From Gammaproteobacteria bacterium (lineage in GTDB: Bacteria; Pseudomonadota; Gammaproteobacteria; Xanthomonadales; SZUA-36), in assembly GCA_030426265.1 (NCBI GenBank), contig JAUHYP010000001.1, positions 207,054-271,053 on the forward strand: DNA of 64,000 bases, read 5' to 3'. The position numbers were made by a program, and so were the translations under genes. Below are positions 1 through 7,896 of the stretch, in pieces. A model generated the notes under the pieces. That model did no database searches. It had not been told where the DNA came from and was given only the letters and a program-made list of their open reading frames with translations. How positions within the stretch are numbered: position 1 is the stretch's first letter; every line of letters starts with the position of its first letter.

Positions 1-480
1 TGGGACGGCGACCTGCTGGTCGGCGCCCTGAAGGACAAGCACGTCGTGCGGCTGGACCTGGACGGAGCGGTGGTCCGCTCCGCCTATCCCTTCCTGGGCA
101 CGCTCAACGCCCGGGTGCGGGACGTGAAAGTGGCCGCCGACGGCTCCGTGTACGTGCTGATCCAGTTCGGCGCCCTGTATCGCCTGTCCCGAACGGCGGC
201 GAGCGAACCGGAAGGGGCCGGCCTGACCGGGGCGGATATCTATGCCCTGGCCTGCGCGGCCTGCCACGACTCGGGCGAGGCAGGGGCGCCGACCCTGGGC
301 CAGCAGGAACGCTGGAACACCATCGCGGCGCAGGACCGGGCGACCATCGAACGGCATGTGCTCGAGGGTCTCCGGGCCATGCCGGAGCGGGGCGGTTGCT
401 ACGCCTGCTCGGACGCGCACCTGGAAGCGGCCACGGACCACATGCTGGAGCGTGCCGGCGTGACGCCGGCGGTGGATTGA
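1..480 (+). CDS. PQQ-dependent sugar dehydrogenase-like protein with C-terminal cytochrome c domain (3' part)
   Basis: The reading frame is open from base 1, so the gene starts upstream of the window; about 159 codons are visible. The first ~65 residues read like the last blades of a soluble PQQ-dependent sugar (glucose/sorbosone) dehydrogenase beta-propeller (VRDVKVAADGSVYVL). They are followed by a small cytochrome c domain with a CAACH haem-binding motif at about residues 84-88 and a Met-containing tail (ALRAMPERGG-like) that could give the distal ligand. Such a fusion would pass electrons from the PQQ site to a respiratory acceptor in the periplasm. The substrate cannot be judged from this fragment. 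It converges on the inositol-phosphatase-like gene with a 28-bp gap, so it is probably not part of that operon. Confidence 0.8.
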   Translation, partial: WDGDLLVGALKDKHVVRLDLDGAVVRSAYPFLGTLNARVRDVKVAADGSVYVLIQFGALYRLSRTAASEPEGAGLTGADIYALACAACHDSGEAGAPTLGQQERWNTIAAQDRATIERHVLEGLRAMPERGGCYACSDAHLEAATDHMLERAGVTPAVD

Positions 481-508
481 CGGGACGCCCGGGCGGCGGC
501 CGGGGTCG

Positions 509-1309
509 TCAGCCGTCGATGACCTCGTTCAACGCGATCCAGACACCGGGCGCCGCGGCGATCATCGGTGCGCCGGTGAGCAAGTGGGTGGCCTGTCGAA
601 CGGGCTCGTTGGTGCGACCACCCGCTTCGCGGACGATGAGGTCTCCGGCGATGGCGTCCCAGGCATTCATGTGCGGTTCGTAGTATCCGATCAGTCGGCC
701 GGCGGCGACGTGCGCCAGGGACAGGGCGCCACTGCCGCACCGATGAAACATGCCGTTGGCATCCAGGAGCCGGCGCATCGGCGCCAGGGTGTCGTCCGTG
801 CTCACGCGGTTGGAGTGGCCCATACCCACGAGCCCTTCGTCCAGGCGTGTCACCGAGGCGGTGGACATCGGTTGGTCATTGAGGGTCGCGCCACCGTCGA
901 GCAGGGCGCTGAACAGTTCATCGTGGGTCGGGTCGTAGATGACGCCCAGGCGCACCCGGCCGTCATGAAACCAGGCAATGGACACGCACCAGGTGCGCAG
1001 TCCGCAGAGAAAGGGCTGGGTGCCGTCAATGGGGTCGACCACCCAGGTGCCCAGCGACGCGTCCGGCCGGAAGCTGTCGCAGCTTTCCTCCCCCAGGAAG
1101 GCGTCATCGGGGTAGCGGTTGATGACGGCGTCCCGGACCAGGCGCTCAACGGTGTCATCCGCCTCGGTCACCATGTCCTGGACGCCCTTGCTGCGCACGT
1201 CCAGGGCGCCGAGGTCCCGCGAAAATTCCAGCGCGGTGGCACCGGCCTCCCGGGCAAGCGCCCCGGCGAACGCCAGGCGCTCCGCCATTGTTTCCCCTGG
1301 TGCCGTCAT
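509..1309 (-). CDS. Inositol-monophosphatase-family phosphatase
   Basis: This 266-residue protein has the Li-sensitive Mg-dependent phosphatase signatures: GEES (about residues 73-76), DPIDGT (92-97) and a C-terminal WDAIAG. It has no signal peptide, so it acts in the cytoplasm. Family members dephosphorylate myo-inositol monophosphate, histidinol phosphate or 3'-phosphoadenosine 5'-phosphate; sequence alone does not separate these (the DGTQPF/DGTRAF form also occurs in HisN proteins). Its position as last gene of a transporter-lipoprotein-phosphatase operon next to phytase and iol genes favours inositol monophosphate. The ATG at 1307-1309 overlaps the upstream stop as ATGA, which decides the start; a second ATG seven codons in is less likely. 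Confidence 0.88.
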   Translation of the reverse strand: MTAPGETMAERLAFAGALAREAGATALEFSRDLGALDVRSKGVQDMVTEADDTVERLVRDAVINRYPDDAFLGEESCDSFRPDASLGTWVVDPIDGTQPFLCGLRTWCVSIAWFHDGRVRLGVIYDPTHDELFSALLDGGATLNDQPMSTASVTRLDEGLVGMGHSNRVSTDDTLAPMRRLLDANGMFHRCGSGALSLAHVAAGRLIGYYEPHMNAWDAIAGDLIVREAGGRTNEPVRQATHLLTGAPMIAAAPGVWIALNEVIDG

Positions 1310-1788
1310 TGCATTCGGTACACGGGCGCCTCGCAGGCCCGCAGGATGGCGAAGGTCTTGGACGTCGCGGGCGTGGAAACCTCGACGATGACCTCGTCCA
1401 GGTCGGTCAGCGTCTCGAACACCGTCACTTCGAACGATTTCAACACTGCCTCGCCTCCACAGTCCACTTCGAAGGACCATTCGCCGTCCTCTCCGGTGGC
1501 ATCGTAGCGGGTTCGGCAGTCCGGACGATCACCGAGGTCGAAGATTCCGCCCTCGGCGGCCAGCTGTTCCGTTCCCGAACCCAGCGCGCCGGGCTCCGGC
1601 CGGAACACGCCGTTCAGTGTGCCGGATGGACCAAAGTCCAGGTCCAGGGTCGACACCGGGCCGGAGTCCCTCGGGTGGACGGGGTAGGGGCCGCGACAGG
1701 GGTCGGGCTCGCCATCGTCCGCACAACCGGCCACGAACAGGCACGACAGCAGGACGCCCGCAATTCTTCGGAAGCTGATCTCAGTCAC
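1306..1788 (-). CDS. Lipoprotein of unknown function in the inositol-phosphate operon
   Basis: The protein has 160 residues. An N-terminal signal with basic residues (FRR), a hydrophobic stretch and a lipobox FVAGC (Cys22) marks it as a lipoprotein. The mature part is acidic, has four further cysteines that could form disulfides, and resembles no family I recognise. The gene lies between the OPA transporter (8-bp overlap with its end) and the phosphatase (ATGA overlap), so the three are almost certainly co-transcribed and translationally coupled. A role in handling inositol phosphates at the cell surface is only an inference from this position. Confidence 0.75.
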   Translation of the reverse strand: MTEISFRRIAGVLLSCLFVAGCADDGEPDPCRGPYPVHPRDSGPVSTLDLDFGPSGTLNGVFRPEPGALGSGTEQLAAEGGIFDLGDRPDCRTRYDATGEDGEWSFEVDCGGEAVLKSFEVTVFETLTDLDEVIVEVSTPATSKTFAILRACEAPVYRMQ

Positions 1789-3172
1789 GCGCTTTCACCC
1801 GCCACAGGCAGGCCGCCAGCAGCACAGATACCACCGAGGCCCCGACCCAGAACACGATGGGCGCGGAATAGTCATAGAAATAGACGGTCTGAGTCGCCTC
1901 GCCGAAGCTGAAGACCACCTGCGTTTCGCTTTCATAAATCAGTTTGCCACTGATGTAGTCCTGCATGCCGGCGCCGATGTAGCTGAAGATGCCGATGAAG
2001 CCCATGGCCGCCCCCGCCACGTTCTTGGGCGCCACGTCGATGGCGAACAACCCGCCCAGGGAGGCCAGCAGCCCGCTGAGCCCAAAACCGTAAACGACCA
2101 ACGCCACGGCCAGCAGCAGGTCATTCTGTGGCCCGAAGAAGATGACCCACAGCGGCAGCAGTTCCATCAGGCCGAACATCAGGTTGGCCGGAGGCCGGCG
2201 CGCTGAAAACCACTTGTCGGAGATGAATCCATAGGCCACGCAGCCGAGGATTCCCGCCGCCGTGTTCAGGAAGATGAACAGGTTGGCGTCGAACAGGTCG
2301 AAGCCGCGGATTTCCTGAAGGTAGACGTTGCCCCAGCTGTTAATGGCGTACCGGGTGACGTACATGCTGGCGCTCGCGACCGCGATCACCCAGATGGCGG
2401 GAATGGTCAGGACGCGCAACTGATCGCGCAGGATGGTGCCGGCGTCGCGCGCCCGGGTCGAGACGTGGTTGATGACGTCGTTGCGCCATTCGGCCACGGG
2501 AGGCAGCCCCAGGGTCTGCGGACGGTCCTGGAGGTACCGAAGTGCGATCAGGGACGCGAGCACGCAGACGGCCGCCGGCGTGATGAAGCCCCAGGACCAG
2601 TGCAGCCCCAGCCCCTTGGGCGGGAGCGCGATCAACAGCGCGATGCCGAGGTAGGTGAGGCCTTCGCCGATCGAGTGCGCGGTACTCCAGATACCGTAGT
2701 AGCGGCCGCGTTCGTTGTTGCTGAACCAGTTGGCCAGCGCGACCACGCTGGACGGGGCGCCGAAGCCCTGGAACCAGCCGTTGAGCACCCAGAGCGCCGC
2801 CGACAACCAGACCACCGTGGACATCGCCATGCCGAAATTCATCAGTGCCGACAGGAACAGCCCGGCCGCGAAGAACCGTTTCACGTTGGCGTAGTCGGCC
2901 AGTATTCCGTTGCTGAACTTGCCCAGCGCGTAGCCGTACAACAGCATCGAGCCGATCAGGCCCATCTCTTCCGGCGTGAACACGCCGGCGTCCATCATCG
3001 GCTTCTTCACCACGTTCAGCGCGAGCCGGCACACGTAGCCCAGGCCGTAGCACAGCGTGATGACCACGATCACGTCGCGTCGGTGGCGACGGAACGCTTC
3101 ATCGATGGCGGCGCTGTCCTCGAGGCGGGGCCTGTCAGGTTGCGCGGCAAAGTATCCGAGTATTGATTTCAA
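1781..3172 (-). CDS. MFS transporter of the organophosphate:phosphate antiporter (OPA) type
   Basis: The protein has 463 residues and about 12 membrane segments. It resembles the GlpT/UhpT/UhpC group: a basic N-terminal stretch (FRRHRR), then GYVCRLALNVVKKPMM, and GKFSNGILADYANVKRF in the 2-3 loop. Known members exchange glycerol-3-phosphate or hexose phosphates for inorganic phosphate across the inner membrane, and UhpC acts as a sensor. In this locus the substrate could be an inositol monophosphate, since a cytoplasmic inositol-phosphatase-like enzyme is in the same operon; this is inference. The start is TTG (3170-3172), as no in-frame ATG is found upstream; GGGA lies just before it. The gene diverges from iolA across a region with two candidate operators. 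Confidence 0.85.
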   Translation of the reverse strand: MKSILGYFAAQPDRPRLEDSAAIDEAFRRHRRDVIVVITLCYGLGYVCRLALNVVKKPMMDAGVFTPEEMGLIGSMLLYGYALGKFSNGILADYANVKRFFAAGLFLSALMNFGMAMSTVVWLSAALWVLNGWFQGFGAPSSVVALANWFSNNERGRYYGIWSTAHSIGEGLTYLGIALLIALPPKGLGLHWSWGFITPAAVCVLASLIALRYLQDRPQTLGLPPVAEWRNDVINHVSTRARDAGTILRDQLRVLTIPAIWVIAVASASMYVTRYAINSWGNVYLQEIRGFDLFDANLFIFLNTAAGILGCVAYGFISDKWFSARRPPANLMFGLMELLPLWVIFFGPQNDLLLAVALVVYGFGLSGLLASLGGLFAIDVAPKNVAGAAMGFIGIFSYIGAGMQDYISGKLIYESETQVVFSFGEATQTVYFYDYSAPIVFWVGASVVSVLLAACLWRVKARD

Positions 3173-3208
3173 GCGATCCCGGCCATTGAGCGGCTTCTGG
3201 TCTGAGCG

Positions 3209-3272
3209 TTGGCATTATGCCCTTGGTTGGAATAATATTTCCAGTCATGTGATTAAAAGGAAATATCGTTCC
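3209..3272 (+). promoter_or_regulatory. iolA promoter with paired RpiR/IolR-type operators
   Basis: A sigma70-like promoter, TTGGCA (3209-3214), 18 bp, TAATAT (3233-3238), faces iolA. Site 1 (3229-3242, GGAATAATATTTCC, extended TGGAA/TTCCA arms) covers the -10 box. Site 2 (3259-3272, GGAAATATCGTTCC) ends at the base before the iolA ATG and contains its ribosome binding site (AAAAGGA). Both fit GGAA-N6-TTCC exactly. Centre-to-centre spacing is 30 bp. The divergent OPA transporter operon starts at 3172, so the same pair could control both directions. Confidence 0.7.
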
Positions 3273-4769
3273 ATGTCTGTCGAAGTCACCCATTTCATCA
3301 ACGGCGCCGTGACCCCTGGCGGCGATCGTCATGCCGACATCATGAACCCCGCCGAGGGCAACGCCTGCGGAACGGTCGCGCTGGCCGGCGCCGACACGGT
3401 CCGGGTGGCGGTCGATGCCGCAGCGGCGGCGTTCCCCGCCTGGCGTGACACGCCGCCGGCCCGGCGCGCCACGATCCTTTTCGAATACAAGCAACGGCTC
3501 GAGGCCAACTTCGACCGCATCGCCACATTGATCACCCGCGAACACGGCAAGACCCTCGGCGATGCGCGCGGCGAGCTGCGCCGCGGGATCGAGGTGGTCG
3601 ACTACGCGTGTGGCGCGCCACAGCTGCTCAAGGGAGAGTTCTCCAAGAACAGTGGCCCGGCCATCGACACGTGGACGGAGCACCAGCCGCTGGGCGTGGT
3701 CGCCGGCATCACCCCCTTCAACTTCCCGGCCATGGTGCCGATGTGGATGTTCCCGATGGCGATCGCCTGTGGGAACACCTTTGTCCTGAAACCGTCCGAG
3801 AAGGACCCTTCCGCCGCCATCGAACTGGCCCGGCTTTTTTCAGAGGCCGGCCTGCCGGACGGCGTGTTCAACGTGGTCAACGGCGAGGCGGCCGCGGTCA
3901 ACGCATTGCTCGCAGAGCCTCGCGTGCAGGCGGTCAGTTTCGTCGGTTCGACGCCCGTGGCCGAGCACATCTATCGCACCGCCGCGGCCAACGGCAAACG
4001 GGTACAGGCGCTGGGCGGCGCCAAGAACTGTGCCGTTGTGATGCCTGATGCGGACATCGACAACGCCGCCAGCGCACTGGTCGGGGCGGCCTACGGTTCC
4101 TGTGGCGAGCGCTGCATGGCCATCTCGGTCGCCATCTGCGTCGGGGACGAGACCGCGGACGCACTGGTCTCGAGCATTGGAGAAAAGCTGGACCAACTGG
4201 TCATCGGCGATGGCATGGAGGAGGGGGTCGCCATGGGCCCGCTGATCACCGCGGAGCACCTCGCGCGCGTCCGTGGTTATGTCGAGACCGGCGTCGGGGA
4301 AGGCGCGACGCTGGTGGCCGACGGTCGGGAAACGGTGCCGGACGGCCTGCGGGGATACTTTCTGGGGGGCTGTCTGTTCGACCACGTCACCCCGGGGATG
4401 ACCATCTTCAAGGAGGAGATCTTTGGCCCGGTGCTCTGCGTCATGCGTGCAGCGAATCTCGACCAGGCGATGCAGTGGATCGATAACCACGCCTATGGCA
4501 ACGGCACCTGCGTGTTCACGCGGGACGGCGAAACGGCGCGGCGGTTTACCGATCGGATCCAGGTCGGCATGGTGGGTGTGAACGTACCGTTGCCGGTTCC
4601 CGTGGCATCACACAGTTTCGGCGGCTGGAAGCGCTCCCTGTTCGGCGACCTGTACGCCTACGGCCCCGACGCGGTGCGTTTCTACACGCGTACCAAGACC
4701 ATCACGCAGCGCTGGCCGGATGCGCGAACCCGCGAAGCGGCCAACTTCGAATTCCCGTCCAACCAGTAG
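3273..4769 (+). CDS. iolA: Methylmalonate-semialdehyde dehydrogenase (CoA-acylating)
   Basis: This 498-residue aldehyde dehydrogenase converts malonate semialdehyde or methylmalonate semialdehyde plus CoA and NAD+ to acetyl-CoA or propionyl-CoA with CO2 release. That is the last step of inositol catabolism and part of valine breakdown. The family signatures are present: FNFPAMVPMWMFPMAIACGNTFVLKPSE, FVGSTPVA, catalytic GERCMA with Cys281, and EEIFGPVL. Orthologues are named IolA/MmsA; iolA is chosen because the gene sits in the inositol locus and has IolR-type operators at its promoter. The ribosome binding site lies inside operator 2. It converges on the SSS symporter gene with 12 bp between stops. 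Confidence 0.93.
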   Translation: MSVEVTHFINGAVTPGGDRHADIMNPAEGNACGTVALAGADTVRVAVDAAAAAFPAWRDTPPARRATILFEYKQRLEANFDRIATLITREHGKTLGDARGELRRGIEVVDYACGAPQLLKGEFSKNSGPAIDTWTEHQPLGVVAGITPFNFPAMVPMWMFPMAIACGNTFVLKPSEKDPSAAIELARLFSEAGLPDGVFNVVNGEAAAVNALLAEPRVQAVSFVGSTPVAEHIYRTAAANGKRVQALGGAKNCAVVMPDADIDNAASALVGAAYGSCGERCMAISVAICVGDETADALVSSIGEKLDQLVIGDGMEEGVAMGPLITAEHLARVRGYVETGVGEGATLVADGRETVPDGLRGYFLGGCLFDHVTPGMTIFKEEIFGPVLCVMRAANLDQAMQWIDNHAYGNGTCVFTRDGETARRFTDRIQVGMVGVNVPLPVPVASHSFGGWKRSLFGDLYAYGPDAVRFYTRTKTITQRWPDARTREAANFEFPSNQ

Positions 4770-4781
4770 ACGCAACCGCGC

Positions 4782-6401
4782 CTACTGCGCCAGGAGGATA
4801 TAGGTCGCCAGGGTCGCCAGCACGATCACCGCGGAGGCGGGCCGGGCCATGCGCCAGGGGGTCATGTCCACCGGAGCGGGCGCCGTGACGGAATGGTCGC
4901 GCGTGTCGGGGCGCCAGGCGCTGACCCCCGCGATCAGGATCACCGTGAACCCGAACACCACGGCCAGCCAGTGCAGGAAATGGATCGGTTCGGTCGTTCC
5001 GAACCAGCCCTGCACCACCGCCTGCAGCGGTTCGCGGTAGACGAAATTGATCAGGTAGAACAGGACCGGCCCCACCACCAGCGCGGTCTTGGCCGCCAGG
5101 GCGGAGGCCCGTCTCGTGAACAGGGCAGCCAGGATCACGGCCAGCATCGGCCCGAAGAAGGTGGCGTTGATCTGTTGCAGGTAGTTGTACAGGCTGCCGC
5201 TGGTGTCGATGCGCGGCGCCGTCACCATGGCTGCCAGTGCCAGGACGATGGAACACCAGCGTCCGGCGGACACGCGCTGGCGGTCGGTGGCGTCCCGGCG
5301 GAACAGGGGTTGCCATATGCCGTGGCTGAACAGGGTCGCCGCGCTGTTGAGCACGCTGTTGAAGGTGCTCAATACCGCGCCCACCATGACCGCGGCGAAC
5401 AGCCCGGCCAGCGCCGGTGGCAGGACCTCGGCCACCAGCATCGGGTAGGCCTGCAGGTAGTCCGAGCGTTGGAGTTCTCCCTGGAACATATGCCAGGCGA
5501 TCACCCCCGGCAGCACCACCACCAGGGGCCCCAGCAGCTTGAACATCGCCGCCAGCAGAACGCCCTGTTGCCCCGCAGCCAGGCTTTTCGCGCCCAGGGC
5601 GCGCTGCAGGATCGACTGGTTGACGCACCAGAAGAACACCTGGTTCACGATCATCCCGGTGAACAGCACGCCAAAGGGCAGGAAGCTTCCGGGCTCGTCT
5701 CCCGTGATGTCGAACTTGGGCTTTTCTTCGGTGTAGACCGTTTTCAGGCCGTCCAGGGGGTTGCCGTCACCGACAGCCATCAACGCGAGCACCGGGATCA
5801 GCAGGCTGGCCAGGAGGAAGCCGACGCCATTGACGGTGTCGGAGATCGCGATCGCCCTGAGTCCCCCGAAAATCGCGTACAGGCTCCCCAGTCCGCCAAT
5901 GCACCAGACCAGCAGCCAGCGCGCCTGGGATTCGCTGATCCCGAGAACGTCCGAAACGCTGAACAGGCTTTCCATGCCGCTCGCCCCGAACAACAACACC
6001 ACCGGCAGGATGGCCACAGCGTAAGAAAGCAGGAACAGGGCCGACATGATCACGCGGGTGCTCGAATCGAAACGCTGGTCCAGGAACTCCGGAATCGTCG
6101 TCAGGCCACGGCGCAGGTAGATCGGCAGGAACACGAGCGCGGTCAGCACCATCGCGAGCGCCGCCGTGGTTTCCCAGGCCGTGACCGCGATGGTGTGCTG
6201 GAACGCGTCACCGTTGAGGCCGATCAGGTGCTCGGTCGACAGGTTGGTCAGCATCAGCGAGCCGGCGATGAACAACGCACCCAGGCTGCGGCCGGCGAGA
6301 AAGTAGCCTTCCGCGGTCGCGCCAACCGCATGATTCCGGGTGCCCCGCCAGGCGATCACCGCCACCAGGGCGGTGAAGCCGAAAAAGCCGAGCCAGTTCA
6401 A
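4782..6401 (-). CDS. Sodium:solute symporter (SSS family), likely Na+/myo-inositol
   Basis: The protein has 539 residues and 13-14 predicted membrane segments. SSS/SGLT signatures are present: GYFLAGRSLGALFIAGSLMLTNLSTEHLIGLNG near the N terminus, and GGLRAIAISDTVNGVGFLL. This family includes the SGLT sugar carriers and the eukaryotic sodium/myo-inositol transporters. With a phytase and phosphatase beside it, free inositol is the most likely substrate; other polyols or sugars remain possible. The start codon is TTG (6399-6401) and overlaps the stop of the upstream phosphatase as TTGA, so the two are translationally coupled and expressed from the phosphatase/phytase divergent promoter. Confidence 0.88.
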   Translation of the reverse strand: MNWLGFFGFTALVAVIAWRGTRNHAVGATAEGYFLAGRSLGALFIAGSLMLTNLSTEHLIGLNGDAFQHTIAVTAWETTAALAMVLTALVFLPIYLRRGLTTIPEFLDQRFDSSTRVIMSALFLLSYAVAILPVVLLFGASGMESLFSVSDVLGISESQARWLLVWCIGGLGSLYAIFGGLRAIAISDTVNGVGFLLASLLIPVLALMAVGDGNPLDGLKTVYTEEKPKFDITGDEPGSFLPFGVLFTGMIVNQVFFWCVNQSILQRALGAKSLAAGQQGVLLAAMFKLLGPLVVVLPGVIAWHMFQGELQRSDYLQAYPMLVAEVLPPALAGLFAAVMVGAVLSTFNSVLNSAATLFSHGIWQPLFRRDATDRQRVSAGRWCSIVLALAAMVTAPRIDTSGSLYNYLQQINATFFGPMLAVILAALFTRRASALAAKTALVVGPVLFYLINFVYREPLQAVVQGWFGTTEPIHFLHWLAVVFGFTVILIAGVSAWRPDTRDHSVTAPAPVDMTPWRMARPASAVIVLATLATYILLAQ

Positions 6402-7777
6402 GGTGCGCCCGCTGGGTCTTTCAGTTCATCCCGTCCTGAGCGGCGAAGAAAGCGATGTTGGAAGCTCACCGTGGTTTCGCTGCTTCCGTCATCCGGAATG
6501 GTCAGAATGGTCACTTCGCCCTCCTCTTCGCCCAGTTCCAGCGTGGCGAAGCCCCACACCTGGCCACGTGCGTACAGTGTGTGCTTCTGCGGGTAGGTGC
6601 GGTCCTGGTAGTCCATGAAGCGGCTGTGCAGGACCCGCTGTTTTCCGGCCGCTCCGGACACCAGCGTCAGCAACGGCCGGTCATCGGGTGCGCCCAGGCC
6701 CTCACGGCAGTCGTCCATGTGCACTTCGAGGGTGTGCTCATGGCCGGCGAGGAACATGTCCGCGTATCGGCACAATGCCGGATAGAGCAGTTCGCGCAGG
6801 ACGTTGGCTTGTTCGTACTTCCCGCCCGCGCCTGACCACAGGGGATGGTGGGCAATGACGATTTTCCAGCGTGCGTCGGATTCCGCCAGGGCACGCGCCA
6901 GCCAGGCGACCTGGTCCCGTTCCGCGCCCTGGGGAATGGTCCATGGCTCGTGCTCCTCGACCTCTCCGGTGTGCACCGGCGTGCCGTCGTCGGCGAAGGC
7001 GTATTCCGGTTCCTCGTAGGCTGCCAGCAGGAGGGTGGTGTCGATGCCGAACACTTCGACCCCGGGCGCGGGTTCGGTTTTCCACCAGAAACCGTCCATG
7101 CGGTACAGCGGCGAGTCCTGGAGATACTCCAGCTGCGCGACGGCGCCCTCGCGCGAGGTCTCCCAGTCGTGGTTGCCCATGACCGGGTAGATGACGAACT
7201 CGGGATCCTGCTCTTGCAGGCCGATGTAGGGCCGGTTCATCAGCGCCTCGAATCGCTCCGCATCGTCACGGCCGTCGACACCCATCGTGGCGCCCGAGGG
7301 ATAGATGTTGTCCCCGAGCATTACGCCGAACTCGCAACGTTCCGGCGCGGCGCACCAGTCCTTGATCGCCCTCGAGACGGGCCACAGGCCGCTGGCCGGC
7401 ACCCAGCCACCCGTCTGCTCCGCGTAATGGAACGGAGACAGGCGAAATTCCTGGATCGCCATGTTGTCCTCGATCCAGTCATCCAGTTCATTGACGATGA
7501 AGCTGCGCGCGTCCAGGGGGTTTTCGTGGTCGTCCGCTTCGAGCCAGTCGTAGTCGTATCCCGTATCGCCGAAGGCGAGCAGGTTGACCTTGAAGTCCTC
7601 TCCCGTGCCAGTCATGGCCTGTGTGGTGTCCTCGGAGGGCGCCGAGCCCGCGCAGCCTGCAAGGCCGAGAACAAGGGCCAGGCCTGAGGCCTTCAGAGTG
7701 CGGGTCGAAAAGAAGCCTTCGGACCGTCTGGACGAGGTGAAGCGCTGGATGGAGCGTCTCGAAGAGAATGAAGTCAT
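6398..7777 (-). CDS. Surface metallophosphatase lipoprotein (purple acid phosphatase type)
   Basis: The protein is 459 residues from the chosen start. After a long basic N-terminal region comes a hydrophobic stretch ending in lipobox LGLAGC (Cys42), so it should be an exported lipoprotein. The calcineurin-like metal-binding blocks are in order: GDTGYD, GDNIYPSG, GNHDW, AHHPLWS and AGHEHTLE, as in tartrate-resistant/purple acid phosphatases, some of which act on inositol phosphates. It probably removes phosphates left by the phytase. An ATG at 7822 would add 15 residues but has no Shine-Dalgarno and lies against an operator; the ATG at 7775-7777 has CAGGG nine bases upstream. The gene diverges from the phytase. 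Confidence 0.86.
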   Translation of the reverse strand: MTSFSSRRSIQRFTSSRRSEGFFSTRTLKASGLALVLGLAGCAGSAPSEDTTQAMTGTGEDFKVNLLAFGDTGYDYDWLEADDHENPLDARSFIVNELDDWIEDNMAIQEFRLSPFHYAEQTGGWVPASGLWPVSRAIKDWCAAPERCEFGVMLGDNIYPSGATMGVDGRDDAERFEALMNRPYIGLQEQDPEFVIYPVMGNHDWETSREGAVAQLEYLQDSPLYRMDGFWWKTEPAPGVEVFGIDTTLLLAAYEEPEYAFADDGTPVHTGEVEEHEPWTIPQGAERDQVAWLARALAESDARWKIVIAHHPLWSGAGGKYEQANVLRELLYPALCRYADMFLAGHEHTLEVHMDDCREGLGAPDDRPLLTLVSGAAGKQRVLHSRFMDYQDRTYPQKHTLYARGQVWGFATLELGEEEGEVTILTIPDDGSSETTVSFQHRFLRRSGRDELKDPAGAP

Positions 7778-7824
7778 GTCGATGAGCCCTGTTGTGGTTT
7801 CAGCGTTGCGCTGAATTCGCATTT

Positions 7825-7872
7825 GAAATATTCATTCGATTATAATAGAAAATGAAATTAACATTCTATAAC
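7825..7872. promoter_or_regulatory. Divergent phosphatase/phytase promoter with two IolR-type sites
   Basis: Two 14-bp sites, GAAATATTCATTCG (7825-7838) and GAAATTAACATTCT (7854-7867), have centres 29 bp apart. Each differs from GGAA-N6-TTCC at two outer bases. Between them ATTATAAT gives an overlapping TATAAT on both strands (7841-7846 plus; 7839-7844 minus). The second site runs directly into TATAAC (7867-7872), a second possible -10 for the phytase. The second site and its -10 closely resemble those at the receptor promoter (18678-18696). Confidence 0.62.
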
Positions 7873-7896
7873 TTGCGTCCACAAGCAGGATCCACC

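Noticed and set aside
7822-7852. Longer starts for the phosphatase (7822) and phytase (7852)
   Set aside because: Both ATGs lie within or against the operator/-10 region, lack ribosome binding sites, and would place extra residues before normal lipoprotein signals.
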